A stretch of 64,000 nt of DNA from Planctomycetaceae bacterium (GTDB taxonomy: Bacteria > Planctomycetota > Planctomycetia > Pirellulales > UBA1268), in NCBI GenBank assembly GCA_021300535.1, contig JAJTED010000027.1, positions 2,720-66,719 on the forward strand, given 5' to 3'. The notes beneath the pieces are model-generated. The model did no database searches. It was not told the origin of the DNA and saw only the letters and a program-made list of their open reading frames with translations. Below, in pieces: positions 8,211-16,824 of the stretch (its first letter is position 1; each line of letters opens with the position of its first letter). The position numbers and the translations under genes are program-made.

Positions 8211-10897
8211 CGGAGTGCGCCTTGGGAAAGGGAAGGGGGTGCCAGGAGGTCGCGGAGCACGCACGGGAGGATGCCGCCGGAGCGGAAAAACTCCCGCTCC
8301 TCGGGCGTGTCGAGGCGGACGCGGACCGGAACGGTGCAGCAACTGCCATCGAGCCGGTGGACGGTCAGGTCGAGCAGCCGGCCCGGCTCATGGGCCGTCG
8401 CCAGACCGTCGAACTGATAGGTCTCGGAGCCGTCGAGGGCGAGGGACCGGCGGGTGGCCCCGGCGGTGAACTCCAGCGGCAGGATCCCCATGCAGACGAG
8501 GTTCGTGCGGTGGATCCGCTCGAAGCTCTCGGCCAGCACGACGCGGACACCGAGCCAGAACAGGCCCTTGGCGGCCCAGTCCCGCGACGAGCCCGCGCCG
8601 TAGTCCTTGCCGGCGATCACCAGGGTCGCCTCGCCACGCGCCCGGTACGCGTTGGCGGCGTCGAAGATGGACAGCACCCGCCCCTCGGGCATCAGGCGGG
8701 TGAAGCCGCCGGGGTTGTCCGGTGCCATCTCGTTCCGCAGCTGGACATTGGCGAACGTGGCCCGCATGCCCACCTCGTGGTTGCCGCGGCGGGTGCCGTA
8801 GGTGTTGAAGTCGGCCTCGACGACCCCATGCCCCCGCAGATACTCACCGGCCGGGCTCTTGGCGTTGATGGCGCCCGACGGAGAAATATGGTCGGTGGTG
8901 ATCGAGTCACCGAGGATCGCCAGGGGCCGCAGGCTGGTCCGATCGGCGAGCATCTCCGGCGGGGTGTCGAAGTAGGGCGGGCGGCGGAGATAGGTGCTCG
9001 ACTCGTCCCACGGATACGTCGCCGCCGCGACCGCCGGGCCGCCGCTCCAGGCGTCGGCATCGGCCACGAACGCCTCCGCCCAGGCCTGGAACAGTTCCGG
9101 GCGGACGGCGGCCCGGACCACTTCGTCGATCTCCGCGTTCGTCGGCCAGAGGTCGCGGAGGAAGACGGGCCGGCCATCGGCGTCGACCGCCAGCGGCTCG
9201 GTGGTGACGTCGATCGTCATCGACCCGGCGATCGCATACGCCACCACCAGCGGCGCCGAGGCGAGGTAGTTGGCCCGACAGTTCGGGTGGATGCGGGCCT
9301 CGAAGTTGCGGTTGCCGGAGAGCACCGCGGCACACACCAGGCCGTGCTCCTCGATGGCCGCCCGGATCGGCCCGGCCAGCGGCCCCGACATCCCGTTGCA
9401 GGTCGTGCACCCGAAGCCGATGACGTTGAACCCCAGGGCGTCGAGGTCGGCTTGAAGGCCCGTGGCTCGCAGATATTCGGCCACGACCCGCGACCCGGGC
9501 GCCAGCGACGTCTTCACCCAGGGCCGCGGCCGCAGCCCGCGCTGCACGGCCCGGCGGGCGACCAGCCCGGCGGCCACCATGCCGGCGGGATTCGACGTGT
9601 TCGTGCAGCTGGTGATCGCGGCGATGACGATGTCGCCATCGCCCAGCGCATGATCGGCCCCCGACACCGGGTGCCGTTGCTGCGACCGGTCTGGAGAGCG
9701 GCGGTAGTCGTGCTCCAGGGCGGCGGCGAAGGAGCGGGCGACGTCGGGAAGCGGGACGCGATCCTGCGGCCGGCGGGGCCCCGCGACGCAGGCGACGATC
9801 GCGGCCAGGTCGAAGTCGACGACCCGGTCGAACTCCGGCTCCGGGGTGTCGGCCTCGCGCCACAAGTGCTGGGCCCGCATGTACGCCTCGACCCGCTCGC
9901 AGTGGTCGGCGGTGCGGCCGGTGAGCCGCAGGTATTCCAGCGTGCGGCGGTCCACCGGGAAATAGACGCACGTGGCGCCGTATTCGGGTGCCATGTTCGC
10001 GATCGTGGCGCGGTCGGACAGCGACAGGTCGTCGAGCCCCGGACCGGTGAACTCCACGAAGGCGTCGACGACGCCGACGGCCCGCAGCCGCTCGGTCAGG
10101 GTGAGGACCAGGTCGGTCGCGGTCACACCCTCCCGCAGCCGGCCGTGGACCCGCACGCCGACGACGGCCGGGAGCGGGAACGCGAGCGGCCTTCCGAGCA
10201 TCGCGGCCTCCGCCTCCAGCCCGCCCACGCCCCAGCCGAGCACGCCCAGGGCGTTGATCATCGGCGTGTGACTGTCGGTGCCGACGAGCGTTTCCGGATA
10301 GATCCAGGGCAGGCCGCCGTCCGCGGCCGCGGCCGCTGCGTCGGTCGCGACGACGTGCGCGAGATGCTCGAGGGCGAGCTGGTGAAGGATGCCCTGACCC
10401 GGAGGGATGACGCGGAGCCGCTCGAACGCCCCAGCGCACCAGCGGAGGAAGTGAAACCGCTCGTGGTTCCGCTCGCGCTCCAGGGCTTCGTTGCGACCGC
10501 GGGCATCGGCGGAGCCGGCGAACACCGCCATCAGCGAGTGGTCGATCACGCAGTCGACCGGGACGACCGGGTTGACCGCCCGCGGGTTGCCGCCACGCTC
10601 GGCTACCGCGTCACGCAGGGCGGCGAGGTCGACGAGCAGCGGCACGCCGAGCAGGTCCTGGAGGAGGACGCGCGACGGGCGGAACCGCACCGTGCACGGC
10701 TGCCGCTGCACGAAGGCGGCGAGCCCCGCCTGCGCCTCGGGGTCGGTGGCGTTTCGCCAGCCATTCTCCAGAAGCACGCGGAGCGAGACGGGCCAGCGGC
10801 GGACCGCCGGCACATGCTCAGCGAGCTGCGGCAGGCTCACATAGCGGTACTCGCGGCCCTGCACGCGGAGGGTGCGAATCACATCAGGGAGTTCCAT
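8207..10897 (-). CDS. acnD: Aconitase family protein, probably Fe/S-dependent 2-methylisocitrate dehydratase (AcnD) given prpF
   Basis: GTDSHTPMINALGVLGWGVGGLEAEAAMLG, AAITSCTNTSNPAGMVAAGL, ILGDSITTDHISPSGAI, GKDYGAGSSRDWAAKGLFWLGVR. acnA is not excluded. Confidence 0.85.
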   Translation of the reverse strand: MELPDVIRTLRVQGREYRYVSLPQLAEHVPAVRRWPVSLRVLLENGWRNATDPEAQAGLAAFVQRQPCTVRFRPSRVLLQDLLGVPLLVDLAALRDAVAERGGNPRAVNPVVPVDCVIDHSLMAVFAGSADARGRNEALERERNHERFHFLRWCAGAFERLRVIPPGQGILHQLALEHLAHVVATDAAAAAADGGLPWIYPETLVGTDSHTPMINALGVLGWGVGGLEAEAAMLGRPLAFPLPAVVGVRVHGRLREGVTATDLVLTLTERLRAVGVVDAFVEFTGPGLDDLSLSDRATIANMAPEYGATCVYFPVDRRTLEYLRLTGRTADHCERVEAYMRAQHLWREADTPEPEFDRVVDFDLAAIVACVAGPRRPQDRVPLPDVARSFAAALEHDYRRSPDRSQQRHPVSGADHALGDGDIVIAAITSCTNTSNPAGMVAAGLVARRAVQRGLRPRPWVKTSLAPGSRVVAEYLRATGLQADLDALGFNVIGFGCTTCNGMSGPLAGPIRAAIEEHGLVCAAVLSGNRNFEARIHPNCRANYLASAPLVVAYAIAGSMTIDVTTEPLAVDADGRPVFLRDLWPTNAEIDEVVRAAVRPELFQAWAEAFVADADAWSGGPAVAAATYPWDESSTYLRRPPYFDTPPEMLADRTSLRPLAILGDSITTDHISPSGAINAKSPAGEYLRGHGVVEADFNTYGTRRGNHEVGMRATFANVQLRNEMAPDNPGGFTRLMPEGRVLSIFDAANAYRARGEATLVIAGKDYGAGSSRDWAAKGLFWLGVRVVLAESFERIHRTNLVCMGILPLEFTAGATRRSLALDGSETYQFDGLATAHEPGRLLDLTVHRLDGSCCTVPVRVRLDTPEEREFFRSGGILPCVLRDLLAPPSLSQGALR

Positions 10898-11214
10898 GAC
10901 TGTCGGCCTCTCCGTTCATGCCGTGGATCGGCAGACGAACCGCGCGCCGGTCGCCTGACAGGCATCGAACCGCGGGCCGATCGCCGGCCCGGCCGAGAGG
11001 CGGTCACCGCCCCGGAGCACGCCCGCGCCGCCGAAGTCCCAGCGGATCCGGTCCCAGAAGAACAGCCGGATGCGAGCCACCGCCGGCAGGAACGAACGAC
11101 GGGGCAACGGCCGACCCTCTTGGACCCGAAAAGACCGATCCTTACACTGCGTTCGATACGTTTCAGATCATAGGTTCCGGTCGTCCGGTCGCAAGCCCGG
11201 CTCGGGAGGCTGGC

Positions 11215-11994
11215 ATGCCCGGTCGCTACGGAAAAGTTCGTCTCGAGTCCTGGGGACCGCAGGCGCTGTCGGTGGCGGTCGGCCTGACGGTGTGGGAAAT
11301 CGCAGGCAGGCTCGTCTCAGCCGCGATCCTCGCTCCCCCGAGCCGCGTGCTTGCGCGGATGGCCGCGATGACGGCGTCGGGCGAACTTCCCGCCCTGCTG
11401 GCCGCCTCGTCGCTCCACATGCTGGCGGGCTTCGGACTGGCCGTGCTGGTCGCGGTGCCGATCGGCTTCTTGATGGGCCGTGTGCCGTGGGTGTCGCGGC
11501 TGCTCGATCCGCTCGTGACCGCCTTCTACTCGCTGCCCACGGTGGCGCTGGTGCCGCTGATCGTCATCTGGTTCGGGCTCTTCTATGCGGCCCGCGTCGC
11601 CCTGGTCTTCTGCATGGCCGTGCCGGACATGATCGTCGTGATGGCGGCCGGAGCCCGCGACATCGACCAGCGGCTCGTCGACGCCGGCCGTTCGCTCGGG
11701 GCCGGCTGGATGCAGCAGTTCCGCACGGTTCTCCTCCCGGCGAGCCTGCCGTTCGTCTTCACCGCGCTGCGGGTGGGGGCGGTGCGGGCCATCAACGCGA
11801 TGATCACGGCCGAGCTGTTCTTCGCGGCCGTGAACCTGGGCGCCTCCATGAAAAAGGCGGCCAGTGCCTTCGACAGCGCCGGACTCTTGGCCGTGCTGGC
11901 CACGCTGTGCCTGGCCGGCCTGGCGGTGCAGGAACTGCTCCGCCTGCTGGAGACATGGGCGTCGCCGTGGCGTCAGGGGGTCGGGAATGGCTGA
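11215..11994 (+). CDS. ABC transporter permease (nitrate/sulfonate/taurine type)
   Basis: SsuC/TauC-like: GFGLAVLVAVPIGFLMGRVPWVSRLLDPLVTAFYSLPTVALVPLIVIWFG. Confidence 0.85.
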   Translation: MPGRYGKVRLESWGPQALSVAVGLTVWEIAGRLVSAAILAPPSRVLARMAAMTASGELPALLAASSLHMLAGFGLAVLVAVPIGFLMGRVPWVSRLLDPLVTAFYSLPTVALVPLIVIWFGLFYAARVALVFCMAVPDMIVVMAAGARDIDQRLVDAGRSLGAGWMQQFRTVLLPASLPFVFTALRVGAVRAINAMITAELFFAAVNLGASMKKAASAFDSAGLLAVLATLCLAGLAVQELLRLLETWASPWRQGVGNG

Positions 11995-12757
11995 GTCGTC
12001 ACCGTTCCGGTCCGCTGGGCGGCTCGGCTCGCTCGCCGGGATCGCCATCGCGCTGGTGGTGTGGGAGGTGGCCGGCCGGGCCGCCGGGTCCGCCCGGTTC
12101 GCCCCCTTCTCGGAGGTGGCTCGCGAGTTCCTCACCGTCCTGGGCGACGGCCTCACCCTTCCCGCCTTGGGGTCGTCGCTGCTGCAGATGCTGGTCGGAT
12201 ACGGCGCCGGACTTGCCGTCGGCGTGCCACTGGGCGTCCTCATGGGGCGGCAGGCCTGGGCCGACCGGGCCTTCCAGCCGTGGGTGAGCATGATGGTGGT
12301 CACGTCGACCGCGGCGCTCGTCCCGCTCTTGATCGTGCTCTTCGGCACGGGGTTCTGGTTCCGGACCGCCGTCGTCTTCCTGGCGACGGTGTGGTACGTG
12401 GTCATCACGACCTACCAGGGCGCGCGGGGGATCGATCCGCGGTATCTCGGCGCGGCGCGGTCGTTCGGCGCCGGCGGCTGGCAGACCTTTCGAATGGTCC
12501 ACCTGCCGGCCCTGTTTCCGTATCTCATAACCGGCGCCAGCGTCGGTCTCGTGCATGCCATCCGGGCGATGGTGATGGCCGAGATGTACGTGCTCATCGG
12601 GTTCGGCGGAAGGCTGCAGCAGACGGGGCTCTCCATCTCGACCGCCCCGCTGCTGTGCTACCTGCTGCTGCTCATGCTGGTTGGTGTCGTCGCCACCGGC
12701 GGGTTACGCTGGATCGGCGGGCGGCTGGCACCCTGGTACGAGGAGGCCCGGGCATGA
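11987..12757 (+). CDS. Second ABC transporter permease (nitrate/sulfonate/taurine type)
   Basis: GYGAGLAVGVPLGVLMGRQAWADRAFQPWVSMMVVTSTAALVPLLIVLFG; overlaps the preceding gene. Confidence 0.85.
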   Translation: MAESSPFRSAGRLGSLAGIAIALVVWEVAGRAAGSARFAPFSEVAREFLTVLGDGLTLPALGSSLLQMLVGYGAGLAVGVPLGVLMGRQAWADRAFQPWVSMMVVTSTAALVPLLIVLFGTGFWFRTAVVFLATVWYVVITTYQGARGIDPRYLGAARSFGAGGWQTFRMVHLPALFPYLITGASVGLVHAIRAMVMAEMYVLIGFGGRLQQTGLSISTAPLLCYLLLLMLVGVVATGGLRWIGGRLAPWYEEARA

Positions 12758-12780
12758 GAGGCCCGGGCGGGAGAGCAACG

Positions 12781-13845
12781 ATGCGAATGTCTGCGTCCTC
12801 GAGCCGCCGCGTCCTGCTCCGCAACCTCGCGGGGGTTGCGGCGGGGGGCGTGCTCGGCCTCGGCGCGTGTCGCCGCGGCGACGAATCCGGAAGCCGGAGG
12901 ATCGGCGTCCACACCGTGGGCTACACACTGGGCATCCAGACGCCGGCGATCGCCGCCTGGTCCGAATTGCTCGGGGAGGTGCCCGGCTACGGCCCGGCGA
13001 ACATCACCCGCCTGGACCGGTTGCCGGTCATCACCCAGTCGATCATCTCCGGAGCCGGCGACATCGGTGACGGCGACATCCTCACGACGCTGCGGGCGAT
13101 CCGGGCGGGGGCGGACCTGAAGATCATCGGCCTGTCGTATCATTCCACCGGCCTGGTGATCGTCGCCCACAAGGGCCGGGTGCCGACGGCCGCCGACCTG
13201 GCCGCCGAGGGCACGGTGGTCGCCATCAATTCCCGCGGTGACTTCACGCATGTCCTGCTGCTCAAGCCGCTGCAGGACGCGGGGGTCGATCCGGCGCGGC
13301 TGAACCTCCTGGAGATCGGCGGCTCGGGGGATCGGATGCGGGCCCTGCTGGCCGGCCGGGTGCATGCCGTGCCGGTCCACCTCGACCAGGCGGCCGAACT
13401 CCTCGCGCAGGGAGACTTCCACGTCATCATCGAGCCATGGCAGGTGTTTCCGGCGTTCCCCTGCGCGGTCCTCTTTTGCCGCGGCGCCTGGCTGGCCGAT
13501 CCGGCGAACCGCCCGGCGGCCGTCGCGCTGGTGGCGGCGACGATGCGCGGCTTTCGCCGGGCCAATGCCGATCTCGACTGGTTCACCGACCGCTATCGCA
13601 CCTATGCAACCCGCCCGGACAGGGAGAAGGTCGGTCCCGAAACCCTGCGGCCGCTGTGGGAAACGCTCCGCGACCGGGTGCGTGCCTGGCCGGAGCGGAT
13701 GGAGCTGCTCACCCCGGAGGCGATTCAAGCCCTGGTGCCGTTCTTCCGCCAGGCCGACGCGCTCCCCGACGACGTCGACATCGAACAGGCGCTCGACATG
13801 ACCGTTATGGACGACGCCCGGCGGGAGTTGGACCGCGATGCCTGA
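12781..13845 (+). CDS. ABC transporter substrate-binding protein (NMT1/SsuA-like), lipoprotein
   Basis: RRVLLRNLAGVAAGGVLGLGAC lipobox-like; periplasmic binding fold; between permease and ATPase genes. Confidence 0.8.
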   Translation: MRMSASSSRRVLLRNLAGVAAGGVLGLGACRRGDESGSRRIGVHTVGYTLGIQTPAIAAWSELLGEVPGYGPANITRLDRLPVITQSIISGAGDIGDGDILTTLRAIRAGADLKIIGLSYHSTGLVIVAHKGRVPTAADLAAEGTVVAINSRGDFTHVLLLKPLQDAGVDPARLNLLEIGGSGDRMRALLAGRVHAVPVHLDQAAELLAQGDFHVIIEPWQVFPAFPCAVLFCRGAWLADPANRPAAVALVAATMRGFRRANADLDWFTDRYRTYATRPDREKVGPETLRPLWETLRDRVRAWPERMELLTPEAIQALVPFFRQADALPDDVDIEQALDMTVMDDARRELDRDA

Positions 13846-14617
13846 GGTGAAACTGGCGGTCCGCAACGTGTCCAAGGCGTTCCGCACGCCGACCGGCTCC
13901 TTGCCGGTGCTCGTGGACCAGTCGCTGAACGTCGGCGACCGGGAGTTTTTGGCCCTCCTCGGCCCAAGCGGGTGCGGCAAGTCGACGCTCCTGCGGATCA
14001 TCGACGGGCTGGTCCAGCCGGACAGCGGGGAGGTGATCCAGGATGGAAGGAACGTCACCGGACGCACCGGGTTCGGCAAGGCGATGGTGTTTCAGACGTT
14101 CGACCTGTTCCCGTGGCGGACCGTGCTGGACAACGTCGCCTTCGGCCTGGAGGTTCGCGGCGTGGACCGGAAGACGCGGCACGAACGCGCCCGCCGGCTG
14201 ATCGAGCAGGTGGGACTGGCCGGGTTCGAACGGTCGTTCCCGCGGCAGCTCTCGGGCGGGATGCAGCAGCGGGTCGGCATCGCGCGGGCCTTGGCCGTCG
14301 ATCCCGACATCCTCCTCATGGACGAGCCATTCGGGGCCCTCGACGTCATGACCCGGGAGGTGCTGCAGGACGAGCTCCTCGGGATCTGGCAGCAGGATCG
14401 CAAGACCGTCGTGTTCGTCACACACGGCGTCGAAGAGGCGCTCTACCTGGCGGACCGGGTCGTGATCTACAGCCCCCGTCCCGCCCGCGTGTGTGCCGAC
14501 CTGACCGTTCCCTTCCCAAGGCCGCGTTCCGAAGAGACCCGCTGGCTCCCGGCCTTCGCGGAGATGCGCCGCGAGATCGGGGAGATCCTCAAGCAGGCGG
14601 GGAAAGGCAGACCATGA
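13838..14617 (+). CDS. ABC transporter ATP-binding protein (SsuB/TauB-like)
   Basis: Walker A LLGPSGCGKSTLL, signature LSGGMQQRVGIARALAVDPDILLMDEPFGALD. Confidence 0.93.
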   Translation: MPEVKLAVRNVSKAFRTPTGSLPVLVDQSLNVGDREFLALLGPSGCGKSTLLRIIDGLVQPDSGEVIQDGRNVTGRTGFGKAMVFQTFDLFPWRTVLDNVAFGLEVRGVDRKTRHERARRLIEQVGLAGFERSFPRQLSGGMQQRVGIARALAVDPDILLMDEPFGALDVMTREVLQDELLGIWQQDRKTVVFVTHGVEEALYLADRVVIYSPRPARVCADLTVPFPRPRSEETRWLPAFAEMRREIGEILKQAGKGRP

Positions 14618-15531
14618 TGACGTTTGCGGCACCGGAGCTGACGGCCCAGGTCTTCGCCCGGCTCCCCGAGCGGTTCCGGCTGGCGGGGCGGCCGTCCGAC
14701 TGGACGGTCGGCAAGGACCGGTCGGACCTGCACTCGTTCCTGGAAGGACCGGCCGTCGACCGGGACGGAAACCTGTACGTCGTCGACATCCCTTTCGGGC
14801 GGATCTTCCGCATCGGGCCGGATGGGTCGTTCGAACTGTTCGTGGAGTACGACGGCGAGCCCAATGGGCTGGCGATCCATCGCGACGGCACGCTGTACGT
14901 GGCCGACCACCGCCGCGGCCTGCTGACCATCGATCCCCGAACCCGCGAGGTCCGCACGCGGCTGGCCCGTGTCCGCCGCGAGGGATTCAAGGGGCTCAAC
15001 GACCTGACGTTCGCCGCCAACGGCGACCTGTACTTCACCGATCAGGGGCAGACGGCGCTCCACGACCCGACCGGCCGCGTCTACCGCCTGTCGGCCACCG
15101 ACGAGCTCACCTGCCTGATCGACAACGTCCCCAGCCCCAACGGCCTGGCGCTGGCGCCGGGCGACCGCCTCCTCTATCTCGCCGCGACCCGCGCCAATCA
15201 GATCTGGCGGATTCCCCTCCATGCCGACGGCAGTATCTTCAAGGTCAACCTCTTCCTGCAGCTGCAGGGCGGACTGACCGGCCCGGACGGGCTGGCCGTG
15301 GACGAGCAAGGCAACCTGGTCGTCTGCCACTGCGGCCTGGGGACGGTGTGGGTGTTCAGCCGCACCGGCGAGACCCTGTACCGGATCCGGTCGCAGACGG
15401 GCATCGACACCAGCAATGCCGCCTTCGGCGGGCCTGACAACCGCACGCTCTACGTCACCGAGTCGGAGTCCGGGTCGATTCTGGCGGTGCCGCTGCCTGT
15501 CCCGGGCCGGACGTTGTTTTCCCACGCCTGA
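14614..15531 (+). CDS. SMP-30/gluconolactonase/LRE family protein
   Basis: EGPAVDRDGNLYVVDIPFGRIFRI, NGLAIHRDGTLYVADHRRGLLTID, GLNDLTFAANGDLYFTDQG, SPNGLALAPGDRLLYLAATRANQIWR. Confidence 0.88.
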   Translation: MMTFAAPELTAQVFARLPERFRLAGRPSDWTVGKDRSDLHSFLEGPAVDRDGNLYVVDIPFGRIFRIGPDGSFELFVEYDGEPNGLAIHRDGTLYVADHRRGLLTIDPRTREVRTRLARVRREGFKGLNDLTFAANGDLYFTDQGQTALHDPTGRVYRLSATDELTCLIDNVPSPNGLALAPGDRLLYLAATRANQIWRIPLHADGSIFKVNLFLQLQGGLTGPDGLAVDEQGNLVVCHCGLGTVWVFSRTGETLYRIRSQTGIDTSNAAFGGPDNRTLYVTESESGSILAVPLPVPGRTLFSHA

Positions 15532-15557
15532 TTCCCGGCATTGCCCAGGAGAGTTTC

Positions 15558-16046
15558 ATGTCCCTCGACTTCAAGACGCCCGACTTGTGCGACCGGCACG
15601 GCGACCGGGTGCAGGTCGTGCTGCCGATCTTCCGGCACTTCGGCGGGCGGAGGCGGTTTTGCGGGCCGATGGTGACGGTGCGGTGCCCGGCCGACAACTC
15701 GGTGGTTCGCCAGTGCATCGATGAGCCGGGCGCCGGCCGCGTGCTCGTGGTCGACGGCGGGGGCTGGCAGGGGAACGCGCTCCTCGGGGGACGGCTGGCG
15801 ATGAAGGCGGCCGCCGGCGGCTGGGCGGGCATCCTGATCCACGGCTGCGTCCGGGACGTGGCGGAGATCGCCGCGGCGGACATCGGCGTCATGGCCCTCG
15901 CGGCCCACCCGCTGCGGACCGAGAAACGCGGCCTCGGGGAGCGGGACGTCGTCGTGGCGTTTGCCGGCTCCGTCTTCGAGCCCGGGCATTCCCTGTATGC
16001 GGACGAGGATGGCATCGTGATCGCCGCCGCGCCATTGCTCCCATGA
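15558..16046 (+). CDS. rraA: RraA family protein
   Basis: FKTPDLCDRHGDRVQVVLPIFRHFGGRRRFCGPMVTVRCPADNS...GRVLVVDGGG resembles RraA along its length. Confidence 0.85.
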   Translation: MSLDFKTPDLCDRHGDRVQVVLPIFRHFGGRRRFCGPMVTVRCPADNSVVRQCIDEPGAGRVLVVDGGGWQGNALLGGRLAMKAAAGGWAGILIHGCVRDVAEIAAADIGVMALAAHPLRTEKRGLGERDVVVAFAGSVFEPGHSLYADEDGIVIAAAPLLP

Positions 16047-16804
16047 GCGAGCCGCGCATCATCGTCGTGACGGGGGCGGCCCGGGGCATCGGCCTGGCCA
16101 CGCTGGCGTGCTTCGCCCGCGACGGCGATACCGTCGTCGCGATCGACCAGGATGGTCCGGCACTCGACCGCGCCGTCGCGGAAGTCCGCGCCGCGGGCGG
16201 ATCCATCGCCGGGCGGGTGGCCGACATCGGCAAGCCGGACGACATTCGGGATCTGTTCGCGCAGCTCGCCCGGGAGCACGGCCGGCTCGACGTGCTGGTG
16301 AACAATGCCGGGATCGTGGCCGCCGCGCCGGCCCTGGAAACGTCGCTGGCAGACTGGCAGCGGGTGCTGGCGATCAACCTGACCGGGACGTTCCTCTGCT
16401 GCCAGGAGGCCGGCCGCCTCATGGGTGTCCAAGGACGCGGGAGCATCGTCAACGTCTCGTCGCACTCGGCGATCCGCGGGAGCCACCGCCGGGCCGCATA
16501 CGCCGCCTCCAAGGGCGGCGTCGAGGCCCTGACCCGTGTCCTGGCCGTCGAGCTCGCCGAGCGGGGCATTCGCGTCAATGCCGTGGCCCCGGGGCCGATC
16601 GAGACGCCGCAGGTCGCCACGGGACACAGCCCGGCGCGGCGGCAGGCCTGGCTCGATGCCGTGCCGCTGGCCCGCTACGGCACCGTCGACGAGGTCGCCG
16701 CCACGATCCGGTTTTTGGCCTCCGAGGCCGCTGCTTACATTACCGGCCAGGTGATCCGCATCGACGGCGGCTTCACGGCGGCCGGCCTCCAGTCGCCCGT
16801 CTGA
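16043..16804 (+). CDS. SDR family NAD(P)-dependent oxidoreductase
   Basis: VTGAARGIGLATLACFARDG, NNAG motif, YAASKGGVEALTRVLAVELAERGIRVNAVAPGPIETP. Confidence 0.92.
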   Translation: MSEPRIIVVTGAARGIGLATLACFARDGDTVVAIDQDGPALDRAVAEVRAAGGSIAGRVADIGKPDDIRDLFAQLAREHGRLDVLVNNAGIVAAAPALETSLADWQRVLAINLTGTFLCCQEAGRLMGVQGRGSIVNVSSHSAIRGSHRRAAYAASKGGVEALTRVLAVELAERGIRVNAVAPGPIETPQVATGHSPARRQAWLDAVPLARYGTVDEVAATIRFLASEAAAYITGQVIRIDGGFTAAGLQSPV

Positions 16805-16824
16805 CCACCACCGGAACCGGATCA

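Noticed and set aside
8222-11173. 983-aa plus-strand ORF
   Set aside because: Antisense to acnD; no recognisable domains.
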